In this document: one piece after another, positions 1 to 7,673 of the stretch
How positions within the stretch are numbered: position 1 is the stretch's first letter
How the letters are laid out: each line of letters starts with the position of its first letter
From: Streptomyces sp. NBC_00335
GTDB taxonomy: Bacteria > Actinomycetota > Actinomycetes > Streptomycetales > Streptomycetaceae
DNA length: 64,000 nucleotides
Assembly (NCBI RefSeq): GCF_036127095.1
Contig: NZ_CP108006.1
Location: 3,906,001-3,970,000, forward strand
Direction: 5' to 3'
Program-made: the position numbers and the translations under genes
The notes under the pieces: generated by a model
What the model saw: the letters and a program-made list of their open reading frames with translations, nothing else
Told to the model about the DNA's origin: nothing
Databases searched by the model: none

Positions 1-567
1 GGCATCAACGCCTTCGCCAACACCCTGCTGCGGCTGCTGAAGGTGGAGCCGAAGGACGAGGTGGGCTCCGTCTTCACCGACGAGGAACTCGCCCGCCTCG
101 TCAGGGACTCCAGCGCCGCCGGCCTTCTCGCCCCCGAGGGCAGTGAGCGGCTCCGGGATGCCCTGGAACTCGGCACCCGCCCGGTCGGCGAGGTGATGGT
201 CCCCCTCGACAAGGTGGTCACCGTCCCCTGCGACATCACCCCCCGGCGCCTGGAACGGACAGCGGCCGACCACGGCTACTCCCGCCTCCCCGTCATCGGC
301 CCCGTGGGCCAGGAGATCTGGGGATACCTCCACATCAAGGACGCCCTCGCCGCCGGCGACCGCTCCGCACCCTTCCCCCGCAGCGCCATGCGTCCCGTCA
401 TCACGGTCGCCCTCGACACCCCGCTCGACGACACCATGACCGCCATGCGCGACGCCGGCACCCACCTCGCGGCCGTCGCCGCGGCCACCGGGACGGTGGT
501 CGGCTTCGTCACGATGGAGGACCTCCTGGAGGAACTGGTCGGCGCCGCCCACGACGGCGACGCCTGA
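1..567 (+). CDS. CorC/CNNM-type CBS-pair protein, C-terminal part (5' end outside window)
   Basis: The frame is open from base 1 and starts with INAFANTLLRLLKVEP. That is the linker normally found after the DUF21 membrane domain of hemolysin C/CorC/CNNM proteins, so the gene begins upstream. A GTG at 43 lies inside this linker and is not a real start. The visible part is a tandem CBS pair (GEVMVPLDKVVTV, then SAMRPVITVALDTPLDD), which in this family senses adenine nucleotides and gates divalent-metal efflux. The protein ends in VTMEDLLEELVGAAHDGDA, shortly after the second CBS, so a C-terminal CorC_HlyC domain is absent or very short. The family is confident; the transported ion is not known. 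Confidence 0.85.
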   Translation, partial: GINAFANTLLRLLKVEPKDEVGSVFTDEELARLVRDSSAAGLLAPEGSERLRDALELGTRPVGEVMVPLDKVVTVPCDITPRRLERTAADHGYSRLPVIGPVGQEIWGYLHIKDALAAGDRSAPFPRSAMRPVITVALDTPLDDTMTAMRDAGTHLAAVAAATGTVVGFVTMEDLLEELVGAAHDGDA

Positions 568-582
568 TCCCCCCACGCACAC

Positions 583-625
583 ACGCCGTCGGCCGGCACC
601 CCGGAGCCGGTGCGGCCGACGGCGT
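583..625 (+). terminator. Stem-loop terminator after the CBS gene
   Basis: An inverted repeat of about 17 bp pairs 583-600 with 609-625, with one bulged G and an 8-nt loop. It starts 15 bp after the CBS stop codon. There is no U tract, which is usual for Streptomyces terminators. Confidence 0.7.
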
Positions 626-678
626 GGGGGCACAGAATTCCGGGACCGCGAACCACTCTCGGCACCTATGCTGCGGCC

Positions 679-1239
679 GTGACCACACCCCCCAAGCTCC
701 CCCGCCGCCATCTGATAGCGGCGGTCCTGCTGATCGTCGTAGTCAGCGCCTCGGTCACGTCGTGGCGCTGGTGGGAGCGACGTCAGGCCGGCGAGTTCAC
801 CCGCGATCCCTCCTACTGCGCACTCGTGACCCCCGAGACCATCCACCGGCTGCTGCCGACGTCCTACGGCGGGCGCGAGGACCTGGGGTCGTGCACCTGG
901 GCCGCCCCACGGGAAAAGGGCGTGTACCGGGCCAACGTCCACCTGCGGGCGTCACGGCTCACGGTCGACCTGGCCCGCGAGAACTACCGCGAACAGCGCA
1001 GCGGCGACGAACGCGGCTGGGAGAAGGACACCCAGGAGGACCTGCCTGGCCTCGGTGAAGAAGCCTTCCTCCGCTTCGGGCCGACCGACCCTGGCAAGAA
1101 CATCACTGCGCGGGTCGTCTTCCGCCGCAGCAACATGCTGATCACCATCACGTACGCCCGCAGTGACGACGACCGCGAGGCCGTCCGTACAGGAGCCATC
1201 GACGCCGCCCGCGACGCGGTCTCCCAACTGCGGCCGTGA
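679..1239 (+). CDS. Small membrane-anchored extracytoplasmic protein (DUF3558-like)
   Basis: A protein of 186 residues from the GTG at 679. A GTG at 610 is also in frame, but it lies inside the upstream terminator, so the later start is preferred. The N terminus is basic (TTPPKLPRR) and is followed by one hydrophobic helix, LIAAVLLIVVVSASV, then WRWWERR, giving a single-pass anchor with the rest outside. The outer part has two cysteines (DPSYCALV, LGSCTWA), spaced as in Streptomyces DUF3558-type proteins, which are usually lipoproteins. No lipobox is present here. The function is unknown and the family assignment is tentative. Confidence 0.6.
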   Translation: MTTPPKLPRRHLIAAVLLIVVVSASVTSWRWWERRQAGEFTRDPSYCALVTPETIHRLLPTSYGGREDLGSCTWAAPREKGVYRANVHLRASRLTVDLARENYREQRSGDERGWEKDTQEDLPGLGEEAFLRFGPTDPGKNITARVVFRRSNMLITITYARSDDDREAVRTGAIDAARDAVSQLRP

Positions 1240-1739
1240 GTCGCCGTGCCAGTCAGGGCGGTAAACAACACGGCCGGCCTCGCCCCGGCCCGCGGCCTCT
1301 TCTGACAGTCCGCACCCGGCACCGAGTCCGGCCAGGACATCTGGATCCACTGCGGCTCCCCGGCACCGGCATGTGGATCAGGCCGTAGCAGGACCGACGG
1401 GCCATCCTGCTCACCAAGAAGATCCACTTCACCCGCGACCGGGAGCCCTCAACCGAAATCCGCAGCAACTATCGCGCGACCATGTTCTCGTAGGCGGCTC
1501 GGGCGCTCCACGGTTTACGTGCCCCGACGATGCCGGGTCGACCGCACAACGACGGTCCGCGACTGCGACGTCCCGAAATCGATCGTGGCCCCTGATCCCC
1601 TATGCGGGACGAAGGTCCGCCGTGAATGATGGGGCGGGCCGCGTGCCAGGTTGGCATGCCGCTCGTTACGCAGGTCAGCCGAAGCGCACGTAGAGCGCGC
1701 CCTTGTGCCGCATGTCGCTTCATTGCAGGGAGGGCACGC
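1240..1739. other. Gene-poor 500-bp stretch, left part of the foreign patch
   Basis: No start, ribosome site and codon bias combine into a convincing gene on either strand. Short open stretches exist, for example about 1306-1622 on the plus strand, but their composition is not that of a Streptomyces gene. GC falls in the second half. The stretch separates the chromosomal-looking gene at 679 from the lower-GC genes that follow, so the left edge of the inserted DNA may lie here. No matching tRNA repeat is visible. Confidence 0.4.
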
Positions 1740-2495
1740 ATGAGTGATCGCAGTTCCATCGAGTGGACCGAAGCCACGTGGAATCCGACAACAGGCTGCG
1801 ACCGGATAACCCCTGGGTGCGACAACTGTTACGCCCTGACGTTATCCCGGCGGCTGAAGTCCATGGGCGCAGCCAAGTACCAGAATGACGGGGATCCTCG
1901 CACGTCAGGACCAGGATTTGGCCTCACGCTCCACCCGGACGCCCTCGATGTTCCGTTGCAGTGGAGAGCCCCGCGCATGGTCTTCGTGAACTCGATGAGC
2001 GATCTGTTCCATGCTCGGGTTCCGTTGGACTTCGTGAAGCAAGTCTTCCAAGTCATCGCGGAAACACCCCAGCACACCTATCAGTTGCTGACCAAGCGCG
2101 CCCTCCGACTGCGTCGAGTGGCCGATCAGCTCGACTGGCCGGCCAACCTATGGATGGGCGTGTCAGTGGAGAGCGCGGACCAGCTTGATCGCGTCGATGA
2201 CCTACGGGAAGTGCCGGCAGCCGTCCGCTTCCTTTCCTGCGAGCCGCTGCTCGGACCCCTCACCGGACTGGATCTCGACGGGATCGGGTGGGTGATCGCA
2301 GGAGGGGAGTCCGGCCCGAACCACCGTCCGATCGACGAGGAATGGGTCATCGAGATCCGCGACCTCTGCAACGAGGCCAGTGTCCCGTTCTTCTTCAAGC
2401 AGTGGGGAGGCCGGACACCCAAGGCCGGCGGACGCGAGCTCGAAGGCCAGATCTGGAGTGAGATGCCGGACCGTATTCCCGCGATCGCTTCCTGA
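1740..2495 (+). CDS. DUF5131 (phage Gp37/Gp68-like) three-Cys-motif protein
   Basis: A protein of 251 residues. ATG 1740 is preceded by GGGAGG at a good distance. The family signature is at the N terminus: SIEWTEATWNP, then Cys20-x6-Cys27-x2-Cys30-Tyr, a radical-SAM-like triple cysteine thought to bind an Fe-S cluster. Later family blocks are MVFVNSMSDLFH (about 82-93), LLTKR, WMGVSVE, RFLSCEPLLG and WVIAGGESGPNHRP, ending in VPFFFKQWGG. The reaction is unknown. Members commonly sit beside a TcmP gene, as here (next gene, 107 bp downstream, same strand). Codon 35 (1842-1844) is TTA, so translation should need the bldA tRNA. Third-position GC is lower than in the neighbours, which suggests transfer. 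Confidence 0.85.
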   Translation: MSDRSSIEWTEATWNPTTGCDRITPGCDNCYALTLSRRLKSMGAAKYQNDGDPRTSGPGFGLTLHPDALDVPLQWRAPRMVFVNSMSDLFHARVPLDFVKQVFQVIAETPQHTYQLLTKRALRLRRVADQLDWPANLWMGVSVESADQLDRVDDLREVPAAVRFLSCEPLLGPLTGLDLDGIGWVIAGGESGPNHRPIDEEWVIEIRDLCNEASVPFFFKQWGGRTPKAGGRELEGQIWSEMPDRIPAIAS

Positions 2496-2602
2496 GCAGC
2501 GATAACCGGCCAATGCCGTTCGACCACCTGACGCTGCCCAGCACACCGTGTGATCCTCTGCCCTGAATCGCGTAACCAGAGGGCACCGGGGGGAGAGCGG
2601 AC

Positions 2603-3730
2603 ATGGTGGTTCCCAAGGACGTGTGGTGGGACAGGGACCCGCACACGGCGGCGAAGCACGACCTCCTGAGGAAGTACTTACAGCCCTGGGCTCCCATCCT
2701 GCTGTCGCGCTACGACAGCATCGCCTACGCGGAGGGGTTCTCCGGCCCGGGCGTGTATTCCGAGGGGGAGCCTGGTTCGCCGATCGTCGCCTTCAACGTG
2801 TTCGCCGGCGTACTCGAACACCGGCCCAAGCACATCCGGATGGTGCTCGTCGAGGGCGACAAGCGCCGGGAATCCGAACTGCGGACCCAGATCGGTAAGG
2901 CACGTGCTGAGCACTCCGGCGATGTCAATCGGCGTATCAGCGTCAGCACGCATCACGGGGAATGCCATCCCACTCTGCTAGAGCAGCTGCGTGCGCAGGG
3001 ATGCCTGGGCAGCCCTCTGTTCGTTCTCCTCGACAGCTACGGCGGACCCGACATCCCGTTCACGCTCCTGCAGGAGCTGGCCAGGTACCGCAGCACAGAG
3101 GTCATGGTTACCTTCGCCCCGTCGTTCCTCACCCGGTTCGCCGGGAAGGACGAAAGGCACAGGAGCGCCGGAGACGCGGCCTTCGGCGGCACACAATGGC
3201 AAGGAGTGTTCCAGCAGCACCCGGGTCAGAAGTTCGCGTTCCTTCGGGACCAGTACAGCGACACGCTTCGCCGGGCAGGGTTCTCCCACACACTCGCCTT
3301 CGAAATGGTCGATGAGAAGGGCCACGTCCTCTACCTCATCTTCGGCACCCGCCACGAACTCGGCCTGGAGAAGATGAAGGAAGCCATGTGGAGCGTCGAC
3401 CGCGACCACGGCGTCCGATACCGCGACCCCAAGGACACCCAGCAGCAGCAGCTCGCCCTGGAGCTGGAACCGAATACCGAGCCGTTGCGCAGGATCCTGC
3501 TGGAGCACGTCAGCAGGTCACCGGAAGGTATGACCGTTGCCGAGCTCAAGACCTACACCTTGCTGGAAACGGTGTACAAGCCTGGCCAGGTGACCAACTT
3601 GATCCGGCAGATGCGCGACGCCTCGGCGGTCACGACGACACCTCACCGCGTGACAACCGAGACACTCGTGCTGCCCTATGTGCCGCCGCCCGAGCAGCCC
3701 AAACCAGCTGACCAGCCGACACTGTTCTGA
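2603..3730 (+). CDS. tcmP: Three-Cys-motif partner protein TcmP
   Basis: A protein of 375 residues; ATG 2603 follows a GGGGGAGAG ribosome site. The N-terminal domain looks like a degenerate Rossmann methyltransferase: AYAEGFSGPGVY (about 39-50) with GEPGSPIVAF, an acidic strand MVLVEGDKRRESEL, and LFVLLDSYGGPDIPF. The C-terminal half has the TcmP block GLEKMKEAMWSVD (about 254-266) and a winged-helix-like tail (MTVAELKTYTLLETVYKPGQ). TcmP proteins are known chiefly as genomic partners of DUF5131 proteins; no activity is established. Codon 26 (2678-2680) is TTA, as in the partner gene. The two probably form one transcription unit with a shared, perhaps conflict-related, role; that role is inference. 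Confidence 0.87.
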   Translation: MVVPKDVWWDRDPHTAAKHDLLRKYLQPWAPILLSRYDSIAYAEGFSGPGVYSEGEPGSPIVAFNVFAGVLEHRPKHIRMVLVEGDKRRESELRTQIGKARAEHSGDVNRRISVSTHHGECHPTLLEQLRAQGCLGSPLFVLLDSYGGPDIPFTLLQELARYRSTEVMVTFAPSFLTRFAGKDERHRSAGDAAFGGTQWQGVFQQHPGQKFAFLRDQYSDTLRRAGFSHTLAFEMVDEKGHVLYLIFGTRHELGLEKMKEAMWSVDRDHGVRYRDPKDTQQQQLALELEPNTEPLRRILLEHVSRSPEGMTVAELKTYTLLETVYKPGQVTNLIRQMRDASAVTTTPHRVTTETLVLPYVPPPEQPKPADQPTLF

Positions 3731-3759
3731 GGCCACGGGGTCGACAACCACCAACTCGG

Positions 3760-4461
3760 CTAACCGTACGTCTCCTTGCGGCGCGCGCGGTGCTGACGAT
3801 CGCCTTGGCCCGAGCCGTTCACGTTGCTCAGGGACAGCACCGAGGTGCCGTTGTTCCATAGCCCCAAGTGGTCTCGGTGGATGGCGAGCACCCCGTTCTT
3901 CACCGCGGTGCGCACGGACGGGCCGCTGAAGTACGTCGTCGTCACGAAGATGGCGACGTCAGCGGCGAAATGCACCCGAGCGCCGAGCAGATCCCGGACC
4001 TCACGGCTCGGGATCGTGCGCTTCGGCGCGTACCGCTTGCACTGGATCACCATGCTCCGACCGTCCGGCAGCCGCCCTCGCACATCTGCCCCGTCGTCGT
4101 GCGAGCCTCCGACCCGCTTGAGCTCGGTGCAGCCATCGCGGCGGCACAGCTCCAGCACGAAGTCCTCGAACTCCCCACCGGTCATCGAGTCGACTTCCGC
4201 GAGCGTACGGTGGCCGGCCTTGACGGCCTCCTCGTGGCGCCACTGGCGGTCGCCTCTCCGGATTACCCGATCCGTTCGCCACAACCGCCAGCCGCCGGCC
4301 CCCGCCACGGTGGCACCAACGGCCCCGGCCGCGTACGGCCAGATCTCCGCCCAGAAGACCGCCAGCAGAACCACCCCGACGCCGCCGACGACCAGCGCCG
4401 CCCGCACCCTCGCCTCACGTCTCCGCCGGGCCGTCGAGCGACGACCTCCTCGTCCACCCAC
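3760..4461 (-). CDS. Membrane-anchored Mrr-like restriction endonuclease domain protein
   Basis: A protein of 233 residues from the GTG at 4461, which has AGGAGGGGAG just upstream; a GTG at 4503 in the same frame lacks one. A basic N terminus precedes two hydrophobic stretches (ALVVGGVGVVLLAVFWAEIW and PYAAGAVGATVAGAGGW), so the protein is probably membrane-bound. The rest is an Mrr_cat (PD-(D/E)xK) fold: DSMTGGEFEDFVLELCRRDG, then GGSHDDGADV with the catalytic Asp, MVIQCKRY supplying the Q-x-K pair, and VAIFVTTTYFSGPSVRTA. Mrr-family nucleases cut modified or foreign DNA. The gene converges on tcmP with a 29-bp gap and sits in the putative island. Substrate is unknown. Confidence 0.8.
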   Translation of the reverse strand: MGGRGGRRSTARRRREARVRAALVVGGVGVVLLAVFWAEIWPYAAGAVGATVAGAGGWRLWRTDRVIRRGDRQWRHEEAVKAGHRTLAEVDSMTGGEFEDFVLELCRRDGCTELKRVGGSHDDGADVRGRLPDGRSMVIQCKRYAPKRTIPSREVRDLLGARVHFAADVAIFVTTTYFSGPSVRTAVKNGVLAIHRDHLGLWNNGTSVLSLSNVNGSGQGDRQHRARRKETYG

Positions 4462-4585
4462 TTTGGCCTCCCCTCCTGCTCCCAGGAGTGTGGGCACCCT
4501 CACCGCCTACCCGTAAGAGCGCCCATTGGCCATCGCTTCGCAGACCAAGCCGGACGACCAGCATGTAGGCCCCGCAGGGCGGGCC

Positions 4586-5131
4586 TCAGTGAACAGCAAC
4601 CGCCGCTTCGGCTGCGACGACGTCACGCAATGTGTCCCGCGGACTCTGGCATGGCGGGACGAGGAGGACGCCGTCGACCACCAGGGCCTTGGTCAGTAGA
4701 TGGGCGTTGGGACCATCGGCACGCACGATCCGGAGCACCCGCTTCTCGGCGAAGCCTTGGAGTTCCGCTAGGGCGAGGATGCGGGAGAACTCCTGCGCGG
4801 TGCCGAAAGCATCCTGAGTACAGTCGACGCGGTCCAGAAACGCCACCATCAGCTTGCGGAATGCGCCGTCGTTTTCCTGACACGTCCGTCGGACGGCGTC
4901 GAGCTCCGCGCCTTCCGTGAAGGCCGTCCGTTCTCCCAGGTACTCCCTGGCCTCGATGGCTGACAGCCGGCTCGGGTCATAGAGCACCCTGACTTTGCCC
5001 TTCACCTCCCGGCACACCGCCGGGGCGGCGCCGGACGGCGTCCCCTGCTCGAAGACGGCACGCACGGGCTCGTTGGCAGGAGTCCCGCTCCTCGACAGCT
5101 CACACTCAGCCGTCACTGCAGCTTGCTTCAT
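4586..5131 (-). CDS. Hypothetical protein of the putative island
   Basis: A protein of 181 residues from an ATG at 5131, with GGAGA a few bases upstream. I do not recognise the family. It is mostly helical and charged, has no signal peptide or membrane segment, and has four scattered cysteines with no obvious metal site. It is transcribed towards the nuclease gene, with 124 bp between them, so the two could share a transcript. It lies directly inside the tRNA-derived attachment scar and could be accessory cargo. No function is proposed. Confidence 0.55.
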   Translation of the reverse strand: MKQAAVTAECELSRSGTPANEPVRAVFEQGTPSGAAPAVCREVKGKVRVLYDPSRLSAIEAREYLGERTAFTEGAELDAVRRTCQENDGAFRKLMVAFLDRVDCTQDAFGTAQEFSRILALAELQGFAEKRVLRIVRADGPNAHLLTKALVVDGVLLVPPCQSPRDTLRDVVAAEAAVAVH

Positions 5132-5414
5132 GCGAAGTCTCCTCTGGCGCGGTAAGAAACTGCCCGGTGCGCGCAGCCCCTGTCAGCCGCCATCACGCCG
5201 CGGGTGCGGCCCTCAGTTCGCCGACAACGCCAGAGCCACCCTCATGCCGTACACGTCGATCAGGTGCCCGAAGCTTGCGCGGCGGCCCCAGGCGCTGGGA
5301 GAAATCTGGGAGATGATCTTGCTTCAAGGGGGCTGCGAGACTCACTCAGACCACGGGACACCGATGCCCTGACCTGCGGAGATTCCAAATGCCCAGCGTC
5401 AGCGCCCGGCCGTA
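5132..5414. other. Non-coding stretch between island gene and att scar
   Basis: No complete gene is supported. On the minus strand a 37-codon stop-free stretch (5213-5323) reads as a plausible protein tail (for example SFGHLIDVYGMR) but has no start. It may be the end of a decayed gene such as a recombinase; I could not identify it. Confidence 0.35.
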
Positions 5415-5461
5415 CTTCGTTCGGGACGAAGAGGTCGTGGGTTCAAATCCCGCCACCCCGA
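5415..5461 (+). other. 3' portion of a tRNA-Pro(CGG) gene: probable attR of an integrated element
   Basis: The stretch folds as the 3' part of a tRNA. The anticodon arm is CTTCG-TTCGGGA-CGAAG (5415-5431) with anticodon CGG at 5422-5424. The variable loop is AGGTC, the T arm is GTGGG-TTCAAAT-CCCGC (5437-5453), and the 3' acceptor strand is CACCCCG with discriminator A (5454-5461). The expected 5' half (a CGGGGTG acceptor strand and a D arm) is absent upstream, so this is not a functional tRNA. A 3' tRNA remnant is the usual scar left by integrases of actinobacterial elements; pSAM2 is a known case using a tRNA-Pro gene. The intact copy should lie at the element's other end, outside the window. 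Confidence 0.75.
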
Positions 5462-5478
5462 CTTCGTAAGACCAGGTC

Positions 5479-5511
5479 AAGGGCTTGATCCGCATCGCGG
5501 GTCAGGCCCTT
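5479..5511 (+). terminator. Terminator of the original tRNA-Pro locus
   Basis: A 13-bp stem with two changes at pairing positions joins 5479-5491 and 5499-5511, followed by cctgtgttt. It lies 17 bp after the tRNA remnant, as expected for the native tRNA terminator, and marks the return to chromosomal DNA. Confidence 0.65.
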
Positions 5512-5582
5512 CCTGTGTTTCCGGAGACTGTTCTCCGCGCACCCGTCTGTTGGTTCGGGTGTGCTCGCCGAACCTGAGGTCC

Positions 5583-7097
5583 GTGCTCTTGTCTGCCTTT
5601 TCTGCTTCCCTGTCCGCGCGGCTGCCCGGGCTTCGGCGGCCGCCGTCGTGGCTCTCGCCGAAGGTGCTGCGGACCGAGGTGCTCGGTGGGTTGGTGGTCG
5701 CGCTGGCGCTGATACCCGAGGCCATCTCGTTCTCCGTCATCGCCGGGGTGGATCCGGCGATCGGGCTGTTCTCCTCGTTCACGATGGCCGTGGTGATCTC
5801 GGTCGTCGGTGGGCGGCCCGCGATGATCTCCGCCGCCACCGGCGCCGTGGCGCTCGTGATCGCGCCGCTGAACCGGGAGCACGGGCTGGGGTACCTGGTT
5901 GCGGCCGTGATCCTCGCCGGGGTGTTCCAGATCGTGCTCGGGGCGCTCGGGGTGGCGAAGCTGATCCGGTTCGTGCCGCGGTCGGTGATGGTCGGCTTCG
6001 TCAACTCCCTCGCCATTCTTGTTTTCATGGCCCAGGTTCCCGAGCTGCGGGACGTGCCGTGGGCCGTGTACCCGCTGCTCGCCGGCGGGCTGACGCTGAT
6101 GGTGTTCTTCCCGAAGGTCACCAAGGTGGTCCCGGCGCCGCTCGTGGCCATCGTCATCCTCACCTGCATCACGGTCGCCGCGGGGATCGCGGTGCCGACC
6201 GTCGGGGACAAGGGGGCGCTGCCGTCCTCGCTGCCCGTTCCCGGTCTGCCGGACGTGCCGTTCACGCTGGACACCCTGACGCTCGTCGCCCCGTACGCGC
6301 TGGCCATGGCGGTGGTCGGGCTGATGGAGTCGCTGATGACGGCCAAGTTGGTGGACGAGATCACCGACACGCGGTCGAGCAAGACGCGGGAGTCCGTGGG
6401 CCAGGGCGTCGCGAACATCGTCACCGGTTTCTTCGGCGGCATGGGCGGCTGCGCCATGATCGGGCAGACGATGATCAACGTGAAGGTGTCGGGTGCCCGG
6501 ACTCGGCTGTCCACCTTCCTGGCCGGTGCGTTCCTGATGGTGCTGTGCATCGTGTTCGGGCCGGTGGTCTCCGAGATTCCGATGGCCGCGCTCGTCGCCG
6601 TCATGGTGATGGTCTGCTTCGCGACCTTCGACTGGCACTCGATCGCGCCGAAGACGCTGAAGCGCATGCCGGGCGGCGAGATCACCGTCATGGTGGTCAC
6701 CGTTGTCTGCGTGGTCGCCACCCACAACCTGGCCGTGGGCGTCGTCGTCGGGTCGGTCACCGCGATGGTCGTCTTCGCCAAGCGGGTCGCACACCTCGTG
6801 AACGTCACCGCCGTCACCGACCCCGACGGGGGCATGGTGGTGTACTCGGTCACCGGCGCGCTGTTCTTCGCCTCGTCCAATGATCTGGTCGGGCACTTCG
6901 ACTACGCGGGCGACCCCGGCCGGGTCGTCATCGACCTCTCCGGCGCGCACATCTGGGACGCGTCCTCCGTCGCGGCGCTCGACGCCGTCGAGGAGAGGTA
7001 CCGCCGGCGCGGCAAGAGCGTCGAGATCACCGGGCTGAACGAGGACAGTGCCCGGATGCACGGAAAGCTCAGCGGCGAGTTGGCATCGGGGCACTGA
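5583..7097 (+). CDS. SulP-family inorganic anion transporter with C-terminal STAS domain
   Basis: About 504 residues from the GTG at 5583. TTG 5550 and GTG 5559 are also in frame, none has a clear ribosome site, and the start is uncertain. Features of SulP/SLC26 carriers: the entry motif VALALIPEAISFSVIAGVDPAIGLFSS, about 10-12 hydrophobic segments, and GVANIVTGFFGGMGGCAMIGQTMINVKVSGARTRLS. A C-terminal STAS domain follows (GALFFASSNDLVGHF, VVIDLSGAHIWDASSVAALD). SulP proteins move sulfate, bicarbonate or dicarboxylates; substrate cannot be read from sequence. It is the first gene right of the att scar and has high-GC native codon use. Confidence 0.9.
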   Translation: MLLSAFSASLSARLPGLRRPPSWLSPKVLRTEVLGGLVVALALIPEAISFSVIAGVDPAIGLFSSFTMAVVISVVGGRPAMISAATGAVALVIAPLNREHGLGYLVAAVILAGVFQIVLGALGVAKLIRFVPRSVMVGFVNSLAILVFMAQVPELRDVPWAVYPLLAGGLTLMVFFPKVTKVVPAPLVAIVILTCITVAAGIAVPTVGDKGALPSSLPVPGLPDVPFTLDTLTLVAPYALAMAVVGLMESLMTAKLVDEITDTRSSKTRESVGQGVANIVTGFFGGMGGCAMIGQTMINVKVSGARTRLSTFLAGAFLMVLCIVFGPVVSEIPMAALVAVMVMVCFATFDWHSIAPKTLKRMPGGEITVMVVTVVCVVATHNLAVGVVVGSVTAMVVFAKRVAHLVNVTAVTDPDGGMVVYSVTGALFFASSNDLVGHFDYAGDPGRVVIDLSGAHIWDASSVAALDAVEERYRRRGKSVEITGLNEDSARMHGKLSGELASGH

Positions 7098-7106
7098 CGG
7101 GCCGCG

Positions 7107-7589
7107 TCAGCCCGCGGGCCGGCGCGCCCACGGGTCCGGGCCCGGGTCGCCGCCTTCGGCGCGGAGCGCGAGGCGGTCGACGTAGTGCTGCCAGAGCTCC
7201 GCGTGCGCCTCGCACGCCTCCGAGGTGGGCAGGCCGCTGTGGATCAGGTGGAGCAGGGTGCCCGCGGGGGTGGGTTCGAGGGTGATCTCCACCCGGGTGG
7301 AGCCGGCCGCCAGGGGTGTGCCCGCCTCCCAGCCCCAGGTGAAGACGAGCCGCTCCGGCGGGGTGAGCGTCAAGAAACGGCCGGACGCCACGTTCTCCCC
7401 GGTGACCCTGGTGCGGTACGAGCCTCCGGGCTCGAAGGAGAACGTACCGTCGGCGCCCATCCAGGACAGCCACTTCTCCCGGTCGGTGAGAAGGGCGAAG
7501 AGGGTTTCGGGGCGGGCCGCGATGCGGCGCTCCAGGGTGACGGTGTCCATCGGGGTCTCGGGGTCTGACGGGGTCGCGGGGGGCGTCAT
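7107..7589 (-). CDS. SRPBCC (AHSA1-type) START-fold protein
   Basis: A protein of 160 residues starting at the ATG at 7589, which has GGAAGA about ten bases upstream; an earlier in-frame start at 7655 would fall inside the upstream terminator. AHSA1/CalC-like motifs include LERRIAARPETLFALLTDREKWLSWMG, VTGENVASGRFLTLTPPERLVFTWGWE and VEITLEPTPAGTLLHLIHSGL, ending in a helix rich in aromatic and acidic residues. These single-domain proteins form a hydrophobic cup that binds a small ligand; the ligand is unknown. The gene ends 9 bp from the convergent SulP gene. Confidence 0.85.
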   Translation of the reverse strand: MTPPATPSDPETPMDTVTLERRIAARPETLFALLTDREKWLSWMGADGTFSFEPGGSYRTRVTGENVASGRFLTLTPPERLVFTWGWEAGTPLAAGSTRVEITLEPTPAGTLLHLIHSGLPTSEACEAHAELWQHYVDRLALRAEGGDPGPDPWARRPAG

Positions 7590-7624
7590 GAGGATCATTC
7601 TTCCGCCACCGGGCCGCCGCAGCC

Positions 7625-7655
7625 GTGAGGCCCGCTGCTCGGCAGCGGGCCTCAC
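7625..7655 (-). terminator. Terminator of the flotillin operon
   Basis: A perfect 14-bp inverted repeat (7625-7638 with 7642-7655) with a 3-nt TCG loop, 18 bp beyond the flotillin stop codon. Confidence 0.85.
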
Positions 7656-7673
7656 GGGCGTTTCAGCAGGGGG

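Noticed and set aside
1306..1622. Small plus-strand gene
   Set aside because: It has no ribosome site and atypical codon use, and the reading shows no recognisable domain.
5385..5461. A complete tRNA-Pro gene
   Set aside because: The acceptor 5' strand and D arm are missing; only the anticodon arm, T arm and 3' acceptor strand fold.
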